The notes: generated by a model from the sequence alone, not told the origin. Shown: positions 43,769 to 53,211, numbered from the stretch's first letter. The stretch is 64,000 nt of DNA from Solimonas terrae (GCF_011067135.1 NZ_JAAMOW010000002.1:489182-553181), one strand, 5' to 3'. Numbers and translations are program-made.

Positions 43769-44719
43769 TCAGCAGTGCGTCGCTGCCTTCGTCGATGCGG
43801 CGTCGAAGATCTTCTCCGCGTTGGTCGCGAGAAAATTGCGGAACACCAGCGGCGTTCCGTCCTCGGCCCATAGCAGCGTCCCGTCGTCGTCGCGTGCCTG
43901 CGCCCGTTCGATGATCTCGACGAACTGCTTTTCGGTCTGCGCCCGGCCGATGCTGCCGTCGGCTTCCAGCACGGCCGTGTCCATCGTTGCCGCCATCGTC
44001 GCGGTCTGCCGCAGCGCCGTGCCGGCGGCGCCCTGAATCGCCGGCAACAGGCGAAAGCCCGCCGTGCGCATGGCCGTCGCCATCGCCTCGATGCCGTCGA
44101 AGCCGCCGGCGCGTACGTCGATCGTCACGTGATTGAAGTCGGGGCCGAGCGCCAGGGCGCTGGCCGCTTCGCCGGAAATCCGCGCCACGGCGTCGAGCGT
44201 CGCGCGTGCCAGCGGCGGACCGTTGCGGCTCATCAGACGCTCGACGAAATGCGCAACAAAGAACGTCGCGTCGCGCTCGTCGAGTCCGCCCTGGCTTTCA
44301 AAGCGGTCAATGCAGCCGATGAACGGTCCGTGATCGACCGCGGCGGCCTGCGCGGCGCAATCGGCGCGCACCAGCGCCGCGACCGGCGCCGGAAAAGCGT
44401 CGAGATCGACTTCCGAAACGAAGATCTTGAACGCGCCGGCGTCGTCGCCGACGCGCTGCAGGTCGAAGGACTTCAGCTTCTTGGCCGGGAACAGGTAGCG
44501 GCGTTCGCGGCGCAGGCCCAGCACCCGCGCGGCACGCTCGAACAGCGAGCAAACCTGCGGATCGGCCGTGCGGATCGCGCCGTGGTCATTGCGGAAGTGG
44601 CCGCCCTGCGCCGCGACCAGCGCCTGGAGACGGACGAAGTCGGGCACGTTGCGCGCGAACTTGGCGGTTGCGGTGTCGACGAAGCGCGCGCGCAGCGCGG
44701 ACGGGGGCAGCAGCTTCAC
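43769..44719 (-). CDS. DUF1338 protein, 2-oxoadipate dioxygenase/decarboxylase-like
   Basis: A 316-residue protein of the DUF1338 family, a VOC-fold group that includes HglS of Pseudomonas putida (2-oxoadipate to D-2-hydroxyglutarate in lysine catabolism). Probable iron ligands and substrate Arg are His46 and Arg50 in RNDHGAIRT, His in PDFNHVTIDVR near 203, and Glu in EKQFVEIIERA. The region LGLRRERRYLFPAKKLKSFD is also a family signature. It is shorter than HglS (about 460 residues), so the substrate may differ. It stands alone, convergent with fleQ. Confidence 0.8.
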   Translation of the reverse strand: MKLLPPSALRARFVDTATAKFARNVPDFVRLQALVAAQGGHFRNDHGAIRTADPQVCSLFERAARVLGLRRERRYLFPAKKLKSFDLQRVGDDAGAFKIFVSEVDLDAFPAPVAALVRADCAAQAAAVDHGPFIGCIDRFESQGGLDERDATFFVAHFVERLMSRNGPPLARATLDAVARISGEAASALALGPDFNHVTIDVRAGGFDGIEAMATAMRTAGFRLLPAIQGAAGTALRQTATMAATMDTAVLEADGSIGRAQTEKQFVEIIERAQARDDDGTLLWAEDGTPLVFRNFLATNAEKIFDAASTKAATHC

Positions 44720-44881
44720 GATCGGCTCTCCGGTGGCAGATTCGGCCGATGACGGCGGAACGTCCAGTGTAGGTCGGCGTCGCGCGTCCGCCAGTCCGGA
44801 GGAAACCTCAGGTTTCGTGAAGCGGCAAATGCGATCGCCCGTCCGGCGAACCGTCGGGGCGTGCGCCGATCTCCTCGCTGC

Positions 44882-45478
44882 TCAGCGGCGATCGTGCAGT
44901 TGCGACAGGTCGGCGACGAAATCGGCGACCGGCGAATCCTCGTTGGCGAGCAGGCGCGCCTTGCCCTGGCCGTCGAAAATGAAGATCGCGGAGCTGTGAC
45001 TCATCGTGTAGCCGCCATCCGGTTCGTCGTTCTGACGCGTGAAGCTGACGCGATAGCGCCGTGCGAGCGCGGCAGTCTGCTTCGGCGTGCCGCGCAGGCC
45101 GATGAAGCTCGGGTCGAAGGCCTGCACGTAGGCGGCCAGTTCGCTGGATGTGTCGCGCGCCGGATCGACGGTCACGAACAGCACCTGCAGCGGGCCGGCG
45201 CGATCGCCGACGGCCTGCTTGACCGCGCGCAGCCGTGCCAGGGTGGTCGGGCAGATGTCCGGGCAGTGCGTGTAGCCGAAGTACAGCAGCACGGTCTTGC
45301 CGCGGAAGTCGCTGGCGCTGACATCGCCACCGCCGGCCTGCTGCATCGTAAAATCCAGATCCGGCAGCAGATGCGCGACCTTGTGCAGATGCCAGACCTG
45401 CTTCTGCTGGCAGGCGCTGAGCAATGCCAGTCCGAGCACAAGGACGGCAAGACGAAACAGGTGGCGGATCATCGGCAT
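44882..45478 (-). CDS. SCO1/SenC family copper chaperone for cytochrome oxidase
   Basis: A 198-residue thioredoxin-fold lipoprotein or membrane-anchored protein. A hydrophobic N-terminus (RLAVLVLGLALLSACQ) ends in a lipobox. Copper ligands are the cysteines in THCPDICPTTL and the distal His in GGYTMSHSSAIF, the standard SCO set. It delivers copper to the CuA site of cytochrome c oxidase. It is divergent from the CtaG-like gene 103 bp away; the pairing supports oxidase assembly, although no oxidase subunits are in the window. Confidence 0.92.
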   Translation of the reverse strand: MPMIRHLFRLAVLVLGLALLSACQQKQVWHLHKVAHLLPDLDFTMQQAGGGDVSASDFRGKTVLLYFGYTHCPDICPTTLARLRAVKQAVGDRAGPLQVLFVTVDPARDTSSELAAYVQAFDPSFIGLRGTPKQTAALARRYRVSFTRQNDEPDGGYTMSHSSAIFIFDGQGKARLLANEDSPVADFVADLSQLHDRR

Positions 45479-45581
45479 GGTTACGGAACCTTGGGGTCGC
45501 TTCGACCGGGATCGCCGCCTGGCGTTCCCGAATATTTTGCGGGTGAGGGATCGAATTGAAAATTGAGTGGTCCATGCCGGC

Positions 45582-46526
45582 ATGAATCCCCTGACTGCGG
45601 ATGCCGGCGTGCGTGCCGGCCTGGGCCGGCGCTGGTCGCTGTTCGCCATTCTAGTGCCTGTCGTGCTGCTGCTCGCACTGTGGCCGGCCGCGCGCGCCGT
45701 CGTCGAGTTCCTGCTGCCCTGGGAGTTCTGGCCCAGCGTGCTGCTGTCGGCGGCGATCGCCGTGCTGCTGTTCGCGCGCGGCGTGCGCCGCGCCGCGCGC
45801 CTCGGCGTGCGCACCGGCGCATGGCGCCAGGGCACCTACTACGGGGCGGTGCTGGTGCTGTATCTGGCGATGCAGTCGCAGGTCGACTACTACGCCCAGC
45901 ACATGTTCTACATCCACCGCCTGCAGCATCTGGTGCTGCATCACATCGGACCGTTCTTCCTGATCCTGACTGCGCCGCAGCGCCTGCTGCTGCTGGGCAT
46001 GCCGCGTGGCGTGCGCCGCCGGCTGTTTGCGCCGCTGCGCCGCAACCGGATCGTGCGCGGCGTGTTGCATGTCGTCCTGCATCCGGTGCTGGCGCCGATC
46101 CTGTTCGTGGGCGGCGTCGGCTTCTGGCTGCTGTCGTCGATGCATTTCGACGTGATGCTGAGCCTGCCGCTGTACAAGCTGATGAACTGGAGCATGATCA
46201 TCGACGGCTTGCCGTTCTGGTGGCTGATTCTCGATCGTCGTCCGAGCCCGCCGGCGGCAATGGGCTTCGGCGGCCGCATCGTCGCCCTGTGGCTGGTGAT
46301 GGTCGGTCAGATCATGATCGGTGCGGCGATCGGCCTCGCGCAGCACGATCTGTATCCGGTCTACGCGATCTGCGGCCGCGCCTTCGCCCTATCGCCGCTG
46401 GTCGATCAGGAACTCGGCGGTCTGGTGGTCTGGATTCCGGGCGCGATGATGAGCGTGCTGGCGACGATCGTCGTGCTCAGCATTCACCGCGAAGTGCCGC
46501 GCAAGGCGGCAGCACGCAGGCGCTAG
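45582..46526 (+). CDS. Cytochrome c oxidase assembly protein, caa3-type CtaG family
   Basis: A 314-residue polytopic membrane protein with about seven segments. The histidine-rich motif HMFYIHRLQHLVLHHIGPFF, followed by PQRLLLLGMPR and LSSMHFDVMLSLPLYKLMNW, identifies the caa3_CtaG family found with copper and oxidase assembly genes. ATG 45582 gives a typical N-terminus; a GTG five codons upstream is the alternative. It diverges from the SCO1-like gene and is followed by a nested palindromic element. Confidence 0.9.
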   Translation: MNPLTADAGVRAGLGRRWSLFAILVPVVLLLALWPAARAVVEFLLPWEFWPSVLLSAAIAVLLFARGVRRAARLGVRTGAWRQGTYYGAVLVLYLAMQSQVDYYAQHMFYIHRLQHLVLHHIGPFFLILTAPQRLLLLGMPRGVRRRLFAPLRRNRIVRGVLHVVLHPVLAPILFVGGVGFWLLSSMHFDVMLSLPLYKLMNWSMIIDGLPFWWLILDRRPSPPAAMGFGGRIVALWLVMVGQIMIGAAIGLAQHDLYPVYAICGRAFALSPLVDQELGGLVVWIPGAMMSVLATIVVLSIHREVPRKAAARRR

Positions 46527-46542
46527 CGGCGACCGCTGCAGT

Positions 46543-46736
46543 CTAGTCCACTGAACCACTTGGTTCGCACCGTGATCGGATTCCGTTCGTCCCGAGTGTT
46601 TCGGCGTGAGCCGAAACGTATCGAGGGACCGCTGCGCGTCGTCAGTGCGCCAGCCCCTCGATACACCGCGCGCTCCGCGCGCGGCACTCGGGGCGAACGG
46701 GGTCTTCGGTGCCATTCATCCGGTTCAGCGGACTAG
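46543..46736. repeat. Nested palindromic element (cloverleaf-like), overlapping the next gene's stop
   Basis: A 194-bp element with inverted ends CTAGTCCACTGAACC (46543-46557) and GGTTCAGCGGACTAG (46722-46736), pairing at 14 of 15 positions. Inside lies a second pair of arms: CCGTTCGTCCCGAGTG...GTATCGAGGG against CCCTCGATAC...CACTCGGGGCGAACGG. Each inner arm carries its own hairpin (TTTCGGC-GTGA-GCCGAAA on the left and CCGCGCGC/GCGCGCGG on the right). It has no coding potential. The right end includes the stop codon of the PCuAC gene, which suggests that it inserted exactly there or that the gene recruited its stop. Confidence 0.75.
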
Positions 46737-47185
46737 GGGCCGCTGGCGCCGGCCGGGCGGACCACGAACTCGACCTTGACGCTGCTGCCGTCGCTGAACT
46801 GCAGGCTGACCGGAATGTGCTCGCCGACCGTCAGCGGGTTCTTCGCCTGCATCAGCATCAGGTGGTAGCTGCCGGGCGCGAAGTGCACGACGCCATGCGC
46901 CGGCAGCGCGACGTCGTCGACGTGCTGCATCTGCGACTGGCCGTTCTGTTCGCTGCTCTGGTGGAGCATCGTCATCATGAAGGCCGGCGAGTCGGCGCTG
47001 ACCAGCTTGCGGCTGGCGTCGCTGCGATTGCGCAGATCGAAATAACCGGCCGCCGGCAGGTCGCCCGGCAGCATGCGGATCCAGGCGTTCTCGACGACCG
47101 GCGAAGCGGGCTGCGCGGCAACGGCCGCGCTCGAAGCGAGCAACAGGGCGGCCGCGCTCAGGATGGGGTGACCGGCAATTTTCAT
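46733..47185 (-). CDS. PCuAC-type periplasmic copper chaperone
   Basis: A 150-residue secreted protein: signal peptide ending AAVAAQPAS, then the cupredoxin-like PCuAC/DUF461 fold. Copper ligand candidates are Met and His residues in AFMMTMLHQSSEQNGQSQM and FAPGSYHLMLMQAKNP, which approximate the H(M)x10Mx21HxM pattern. It supplies Cu(I) for the CuA site, fitting the nearby SCO1 and CtaG genes. Unexpectedly it is the last gene of an ABC exporter operon, one base after the permease stop. Its own stop codon lies in the terminal repeat of a palindromic element. Confidence 0.88.
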   Translation of the reverse strand: MKIAGHPILSAAALLLASSAAVAAQPASPVVENAWIRMLPGDLPAAGYFDLRNRSDASRKLVSADSPAFMMTMLHQSSEQNGQSQMQHVDDVALPAHGVVHFAPGSYHLMLMQAKNPLTVGEHIPVSLQFSDGSSVKVEFVVRPAGASGP

Positions 47186-47186
47186 G

Positions 47187-48365
47187 TCAACTCGCTCGCA
47201 GGGCATCGACGACCGGCAGGCGCGCCGACCGTATGGCAGGAAACAGGCCGCCGAGCAGGCCGATGAACAGGCCCAGGCAGACGCCGGCAATGATCAGGCC
47301 CGGCGTGACCGTCAGACGGAACACGATCTGGCTGAAATTGGCGCCCAGTGTACTGACGGCATTGCCGTTGAAGAACAGCCAGGCGAGCAGGGCGCCGATC
47401 GCGCTGCCCATCAGGGCCAGCAGCAGCGACTCGGTGAACACCGAGAACACCACCGGACCGGCGCCGAAGCCGATCGCACGCAGTGTGGCGATCTCCCGTG
47501 CACGTGCCGACACTGCCGAATACATGGTGTTGAGTGCGCCGAACATCGCGCCGACCGCCATGATGCCGCCGACGAAATACGCGACGAAGTTCAGCATGGC
47601 GGTCAGGCGTTGCGACTGCGCGGCGTAGTACTCCGGTTCACGCTTGACGTCGACGGTGAGCGTCGGATTGGTGGTCAGCGCATCCTTGAACGCATCGAAG
47701 GACGACGCCGCATCGAGCAGGGTGGTGACCGACTGGAAGCCGGTGCGGCGGAACGCCGACTGCACGGTGTCGGCATCGGCGATCAGCTCGGATTCGTGTG
47801 CGTCGCCGTCGCTGCTGAAGATGCCGACCACGTTCCAGTCGGAGTCGCGGAAGCTCAGGTGGCCGCCGACGCTGAGACCCTTGAACTGCCTGGTGGCGCC
47901 GTCGCCGACGATCATCTCGCGCACCGCCGGCTGGAACATGCGGCCGGCGATGATCTTCAGGTTCGGCCGCAAGGCCAGCAGCTGCCCGCAGCTGCCGCGC
48001 AAGGTGACGTTCGATTCGTTGCCGTCGCTGATCTTCGGCAGGTTGACGATCGTCACCAGCTCCGCGCAGCCGAGCGGCTTGCCGCTGGCATCCTTGCGCA
48101 CGCCGGGCGCATCGAGGATCGTCAAGGCGTTGTCGCGCGAGATCGAGCTGTTGATTTCCGCCTGCGAACCGCCGCGCAGCACGATCGCGCGATCGGGGCG
48201 GCCGCTGCTGGCGACGGTCTTGTGAAAGCCGGTCGCCATCGCCAGCACCGAGACCAGCACGGCGACCACGCCGGCGATGCCGATGACGATGACCGACGAG
48301 GTGCCGAGGCGTTGCGGAATCGCCTTCAGGTTCATCGCCGTGATGGCCAGGGTTTGCTTGAACAT
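47187..48365 (-). CDS. ABC transporter permease, FtsX/MacB type (second copy)
   Basis: A 392-residue FtsX-domain permease: one N-terminal membrane helix (SSVIVIGIAGVVAVLVSVLA), a large periplasmic domain (about 45-270) and three C-terminal helices with the FtsX signature (GAMFGALNTMYSAVSARARE, IATLRAIGFGAGPVVFSVFT, VDALRAS at the end). It starts 3 bp after the first permease. Together with the ATPase and adaptor it forms a MacB/Lol-type mechanotransmission exporter with two different permeases, probably a heterodimer. Confidence 0.9.
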   Translation of the reverse strand: MFKQTLAITAMNLKAIPQRLGTSSVIVIGIAGVVAVLVSVLAMATGFHKTVASSGRPDRAIVLRGGSQAEINSSISRDNALTILDAPGVRKDASGKPLGCAELVTIVNLPKISDGNESNVTLRGSCGQLLALRPNLKIIAGRMFQPAVREMIVGDGATRQFKGLSVGGHLSFRDSDWNVVGIFSSDGDAHESELIADADTVQSAFRRTGFQSVTTLLDAASSFDAFKDALTTNPTLTVDVKREPEYYAAQSQRLTAMLNFVAYFVGGIMAVGAMFGALNTMYSAVSARAREIATLRAIGFGAGPVVFSVFTESLLLALMGSAIGALLAWLFFNGNAVSTLGANFSQIVFRLTVTPGLIIAGVCLGLFIGLLGGLFPAIRSARLPVVDALRAS

Positions 48366-48368
48366 GGC

Positions 48369-49517
48369 TTATCTCCCGGCCAGCGCGTCGACGATCACGA
48401 GCCGCCTCGCGCGCAGGGCCGGCAGGCCGCCGGTTGCCAGCGCCAGCACGACCGCAACGCTGGCACCGGACAGAATCACCCTGGACGGCAGTCGGACGAC
48501 GCCGATCGTGTTCTTCAGCATCGGGAACAGCAGGTCGGCCAGGCCCAGACCCACCGCGGCCGCGATCAGGCACAGCAGCAGGGATTCGGCGAGGACCAGT
48601 ACCGTGACCTTGGCGTCGGTGAAGCCCAGGGTCTTGAGCACCGCGAGTTCCGGAATGCGCTCGCGTACCGACTGCATCATCGTGTTGCCGGTCAGGAACA
48701 GCAGCGTGAAGAACACCGCGCCGAGGATGGCCTGGACGATGAAGTTGATGTCGCCCATCTGTTTCATGAAGCCCTGCGTGAATTCCTTCTCGCTCTGCGA
48801 CTTGGTCTCGTCCGGCGAGTTCTCGAACAGCTTGTCGATCCGCGCGGCGATCTGCGCCGACTGATGCGGGTCCTTGACCGAGACGATCCACCAGCCGACG
48901 GTGCCGCCGCCGAAAGTGCGTGCCTCGTCGAGATAGTTGTAGTTGAAATAGGCACCCTGTTCCTGCGATTCGTCGCCGCTGAAGGTGTAGGTGCCGACGA
49001 TGTCGAACGGCCAGTCCGAGGTGCCGTCGTACTTGTTGACCCAGATCGTCGAATGCAGCGAGATGCGCTGGCCGACTTTCCAGCCGTACTTGGTCATCTG
49101 CGTGGCGCCGACGATCAGCCCGGTGCGGGTGCGCTTCAGGGCCTCAACCTGCTCCGGCGCGATCTTCGCCTCCGGCACCACATGCAGGTAGTCGTCGATG
49201 TTCACCGGTGTGGCGAACAGGAAGTTCTTCGGTTCCTGGTAGTAACCGCCGAACCACACCGCGAAGGCGACGCCGGACACGCCCGGCACCGAGGCGATCT
49301 GCTGCTGTTGCGAGATCGGCAGCGGCTCGGTCAGCGAGATCTTGCTGGTGACGATCAGGCGATTGACGTTGGCGTTGTCGATGCTGAGATGGAACGCAGC
49401 GTTGACCCCTTGCAGCATGCCGTACAGCAGGAACGCGACGACGATCGACAGCAGGGTGAAGATCGTGCGTGCCTTCTTGCGCCACAGCGTCGCCCACAGC
49501 AGCGGGAAGTATTTCAT
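48369..49517 (-). CDS. ABC transporter permease, FtsX/MacB type (first copy)
   Basis: A 382-residue paralogue of the next permease with the same layout: N-terminal helix (TIFTLLSIVVAFLLYGML), periplasmic domain and three C-terminal helices (VQAILGAVFFTLLFLTGNTM, SVRERIPELAVLKTLGFT, SGASVAVVLALATGGLPALR, ending VDALAGR). The periplasmic domain is rich in aromatic residues (VWFGGYYQEPKNFLF). It follows the ATPase gene after 154 bp that contains a strong hairpin, so expression of the permeases may differ from that of the ATPase. Confidence 0.9.
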   Translation of the reverse strand: MKYFPLLWATLWRKKARTIFTLLSIVVAFLLYGMLQGVNAAFHLSIDNANVNRLIVTSKISLTEPLPISQQQQIASVPGVSGVAFAVWFGGYYQEPKNFLFATPVNIDDYLHVVPEAKIAPEQVEALKRTRTGLIVGATQMTKYGWKVGQRISLHSTIWVNKYDGTSDWPFDIVGTYTFSGDESQEQGAYFNYNYLDEARTFGGGTVGWWIVSVKDPHQSAQIAARIDKLFENSPDETKSQSEKEFTQGFMKQMGDINFIVQAILGAVFFTLLFLTGNTMMQSVRERIPELAVLKTLGFTDAKVTVLVLAESLLLCLIAAAVGLGLADLLFPMLKNTIGVVRLPSRVILSGASVAVVLALATGGLPALRARRLVIVDALAGR

Positions 49518-49584
49518 GGCGAGTCTCCGGGTGTGCCGGTGCCGTCCATGGCGCGATCGCGCCGCCTGACTGAACCCCGCTCCG

Positions 49585-49636
49585 GCATTCGTTCAATTCG
49601 GCATGACATCGAGTCATGCCGCACTTCGACGAATGC
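49585..49636. other. Nested hairpin between the ABC ATPase and permease genes
   Basis: Two concentric inverted repeats: outer GCATTCGT / ACGAATGC and inner GGCATGAC-atcga-GTCATGCC. The whole 52-nt segment folds into a long interrupted stem in the 154-bp gap between the ATPase stop and permease start. No T-run follows, so it may be an RNA-processing or stability element, or a small repeat. Confidence 0.5.
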
Positions 49637-49671
49637 TCCCTGGCCGGGCGCACGCCGGGGAAACCTGCCAT

Positions 49672-50358
<687 letters not shown>

Positions 50359-50467
50359 GAAAACAGCCCCCGACGTGATGCTGGATCTGCCGTCCGCGAT
50401 GTGTCGCGCAATCTAGCCGTTCATCGGGCCGCGTGTCGCCCGGTGAATTCCTCAGCCTGTCACGACT

Positions 50468-51673
50468 TCATTTCGGTACTTCGATTCTGATCTTGGTGCC
50501 GTCCTGCAGCTTCGTGAAATCGCCGATCGCCAGCTCGTCGCCGGCACTCAGACCGGAGAGCACGCCGAGCTGGCCTTCGGCCGGTGCCGCGCCGAGTTGT
50601 ACGGCGCGCCGCTCGACACTGTGGCCGTGGACGACGTAGACCACGCCGGTCGTCGCTGCCGGATTCTCGCGTTGCACGGCCGTCTCCGGCACGCTGACGC
50701 CGCTGCGCGGTGCGGCCCTGCCATCATCGGCCTTGCGCTCGGAAAGAAACGATACGCGCGCGCCCATCTCCGGCAGGATGCGGGCGTCCTTGAGCTTGAA
50801 GCCGACGCGAACCTTGACGGTCGCCTTGGCGCGATCGGCGGTGGGGATGACGGCGATCACTTCGGCGGGAATGACCCAGTCCGGATAGGCGTTGAGCTTG
50901 ACGCTCGCGGCTTGTCCCGGCGTCACGCGATTGATGAAGTTCTCGTTGACGTCGACTTCGACTTCCAGCGAGTCCATGTCGACCAGTGTGCCGATGCCGG
51001 TGCGCGTGAACCCGCCGCCGGCCGAGATCGGCGAGACGATCTCGCCGGGCTGCGCGGCCTTGGTGGTGATCACGCCGCTGAATGGCGCGCGTACCACGGT
51101 GTCGTCGAGATTGCGCTGCGCGACGACCACATCGGCCTGCGCAATCTGCAGCGCGTACTGCTGCGCGTCGTAGTTCGCCTTGCTGCGGTTCAGTGCCTCG
51201 GCGCTGATGAAGCCGGCCGCGGCCTGCTTGCGATCGCGCTCGTAGATCGGCCGGATGTTCTCGGCGGCGGCCCTGGCGGCGGCGAGATTGGCCTGCGCCT
51301 GCAGCAAGCTGGCTCTGGCATTGGAATCGTCGAGCCTGGCCATGACATCACCTTCCGCGACCTTCTGGCCTTCCTCGATGTACAGGTCCTGCAGTTTGCC
51401 GGTGATCTTGGCCGACACGGTCGCCTGGCGGCGGGCGACGACGTAACCGGACGCATCGAGCATCGACGCCGCGGCGCCGCTGCTGCTGGCCAGCGGGGCC
51501 GCGGTGGCCAGCGTCACCGGCACGCCGCGGTCGCGCGTCAGCAACTGGGCCGCGATCACGGCAACGACGATCAGGACGATGGCGAGCAGCCAGGGCCAGC
51601 GCGCCGGTGGTTCGGCGGTTTCCGGGCCGCGGTCGATCTTCAGCTGGCCCAGCAGCGAGTGCGAGTCGTTCAT
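50468..51673 (-). CDS. Periplasmic adaptor (HlyD/MacA-type membrane fusion protein)
   Basis: A 401-residue membrane fusion protein: one N-terminal helix (WLLAIVLIVVAVIAAQLL), lipoyl half-motifs (ASGYVVARRQATVSAKITGK and VVRAPFSGVITTKAAQPGEI), a helical hairpin rich in Ala/Gln (RASLLQAQANLAAARAAAEN) and beta-barrel and proximal domains (VVYVVHGHSVERRAVQLG). It links the ABC permeases to an outer-membrane exit. No TolC-like gene is in the window. It is the first gene of the operon MFP, ATPase, FtsX, FtsX, PCuAC. Confidence 0.92.
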   Translation of the reverse strand: MNDSHSLLGQLKIDRGPETAEPPARWPWLLAIVLIVVAVIAAQLLTRDRGVPVTLATAAPLASSSGAAASMLDASGYVVARRQATVSAKITGKLQDLYIEEGQKVAEGDVMARLDDSNARASLLQAQANLAAARAAAENIRPIYERDRKQAAAGFISAEALNRSKANYDAQQYALQIAQADVVVAQRNLDDTVVRAPFSGVITTKAAQPGEIVSPISAGGGFTRTGIGTLVDMDSLEVEVDVNENFINRVTPGQAASVKLNAYPDWVIPAEVIAVIPTADRAKATVKVRVGFKLKDARILPEMGARVSFLSERKADDGRAAPRSGVSVPETAVQRENPAATTGVVYVVHGHSVERRAVQLGAAPAEGQLGVLSGLSAGDELAIGDFTKLQDGTKIRIEVPK

Positions 51674-51715
51674 GAGGAGCGCAATGCTTGGTGATGCGGT
51701 GGATGCTGCACTGTA

Positions 51716-52357
51716 TCAGGGGGCTGCGGGCCGCGACGCCGGCACATCGCCGTCGCCGTAATCGCGGCCGGCGAGCGCGTCGCAGGATTCGGCACGCTTC
51801 GGCGGCGCGGTGCTCGAATCGCCGATCCAGCACTCGTCGAACACCGAGCAGTAACAGACCTGCATGACCAGATGGCTGCGCGCCGCGTCGAGCCGGTGCC
51901 AGGTATCGGCGCTGGCCTCGTCGTAACGAAAGTGCAGGAAATCGATGGTCTCGCGGGCGGGCAAGACGCGGCCGAGCACGGCCGAAGTGGTCAGAAGCGG
52001 TTGCTGCTCCGGAGGCAGTCCGGCGGTGCCGCAGCAGCGCTGCAGCAGATCGCGCGCGTCGCCGACCGCAACGCCGTCGTAACGGACGATGAACTTCTCG
52101 ATCCGCGCCGGGCCGATGCCGACGTTGGCGACCCGCAGGCGCAGATCGTAATGGCCCTGCTCGTCGGCGTTGCTCTCGGAGAGTTCGATCGACGGCCAGG
52201 AGTTGGCGGCGACCAGCTTTTCCATGGTATGGCCATGATGGATGGCGATGACGACGGACACCACCGACAGCACCAGCGCGCTCAAGGCGACCGAGAGATC
52301 GATGATGCTGTGGCCGGTCTTGTGATGGTGCGCGTGTGTCTCGACGTCGACGTCCAT
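51716..52357 (-). CDS. Conserved membrane-anchored protein of unknown function
   Basis: A 213-residue protein with a His-rich N-terminus (DVETHAHHHKTGHS), one membrane helix (VALSALVLSVVSVVIAIHHG) and a soluble domain likely outside the membrane (SWPSIELSESNADEQGHYDL, VGIGPARIEKFIVRYDG) with several cysteines (QRCCG, QVCYCSVFDECW, ESCDA). I do not recognise a family. The ATG at 52357 is preferred over an upstream start that would run into the divergent gene's promoter. It precedes the export operon in the same orientation, 42 bp away, but no functional link is evident. Confidence 0.65.
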   Translation of the reverse strand: MDVDVETHAHHHKTGHSIIDLSVALSALVLSVVSVVIAIHHGHTMEKLVAANSWPSIELSESNADEQGHYDLRLRVANVGIGPARIEKFIVRYDGVAVGDARDLLQRCCGTAGLPPEQQPLLTTSAVLGRVLPARETIDFLHFRYDEASADTWHRLDAARSHLVMQVCYCSVFDECWIGDSSTAPPKRAESCDALAGRDYGDGDVPASRPAAP

Positions 52358-52465
52358 GTCCGGAAGCTTCCGTGGCGGTTGGTGTGCCGACGCGACCCGG
52401 AGAAGGCGCGCGGCATATTGCATGCTTATGATATGCGCACAACGAGAATTCGAGGCAGGTGCCGC

Positions 52466-53167
52466 ATGACTGCACGCAGTTCAGCTCCCCGTCGCAAGGC
52501 CAGGATCGGCCGCCCGGTCTGCTTCATTGTCGGTGCCGGTCCCGGCATCGGCGCGGCGCTGGCCGAGGCCTTTGCCGCCGAAGGCTATGACATCGTGCTG
52601 CTGGCGCGCGGTCCGGCCAAGCTGCGTGAACTGTGTGCGGAACTGACGCGCAAGACCGGTCACTATGTGGCCGCGTACGCCGCCGACGCCGGCGACGAGA
52701 TTTCGCTGAAGCAGGGCCTCGACATCGCACGCGCCGATTTCGGCGATCCGCAGGTGCTGATCTACAACGCCGCCGCCACCGTGCTCGATGCCCCGACGCA
52801 GATTCCGGTCGAGCGGCTGGTCGACGAATTCCGCGTCAACGTCGCCGGTGCGCTGGTCGCCACGCGCGAGCTGGCGCCGGCGATGATCAAGGCCAGAAAA
52901 GGCACGATCCTGTTCACCGGCGGCGGCTTCGCCTACGAGCCGGCGGTGAAGTACGCCTCGCTGTCGCTCGGCAAGGCGGCGCTGCGCTCGCTGACCTACA
53001 CCCTGGCACAGGAGCTCGGCACGCATGGTGTGCATGTGGCGACGGTCACGGTGCACGGCTTCATCCAGACCGGCACGCGCTTCGACCCGCAGCGCATCGC
53101 GCAGGCCTACGTCTGGCTGCATCGCCAGCCCAAGGGTCACTTCGACATCGAAAAGATTCACAAATAG
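52466..53167 (+). CDS. SDR-fold protein lacking the usual catalytic Tyr
   Basis: A 233-residue Rossmann-fold protein. The nucleotide loop is FIVGAGPGIGAALAEAFAAE, and LIYNAAATVL replaces NNAG. Where SDRs have YxxxK this protein reads LSLGKAALRSL, so the lysine is kept but the tyrosine four residues before it is Leu; a Tyr is seven residues before. The serine strand reads ILFTGGGFAYEP. Such proteins form a recurrent SDR subgroup of unknown activity. It lies upstream of glpD in the same direction with a 57-bp gap containing a hairpin. Confidence 0.75.
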   Translation: MTARSSAPRRKARIGRPVCFIVGAGPGIGAALAEAFAAEGYDIVLLARGPAKLRELCAELTRKTGHYVAAYAADAGDEISLKQGLDIARADFGDPQVLIYNAAATVLDAPTQIPVERLVDEFRVNVAGALVATRELAPAMIKARKGTILFTGGGFAYEPAVKYASLSLGKAALRSLTYTLAQELGTHGVHVATVTVHGFIQTGTRFDPQRIAQAYVWLHRQPKGHFDIEKIHK

Positions 53168-53189
53168 CCTCGCACCCCCGAACCGCAAG

Positions 53190-53211
53190 GCGCAGTCCGC
53201 GGTGACTGCGC
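53190..53211 (+). other. Hairpin upstream of the glpD ribosome site
   Basis: GCGCAGTC-CGCGGT-GACTGCGC, an 8-bp perfect stem ending five bases before the GGAG of glpD (53216-53219). It could be a processing or translation-control structure, or chance in GC-rich DNA. Confidence 0.35.
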
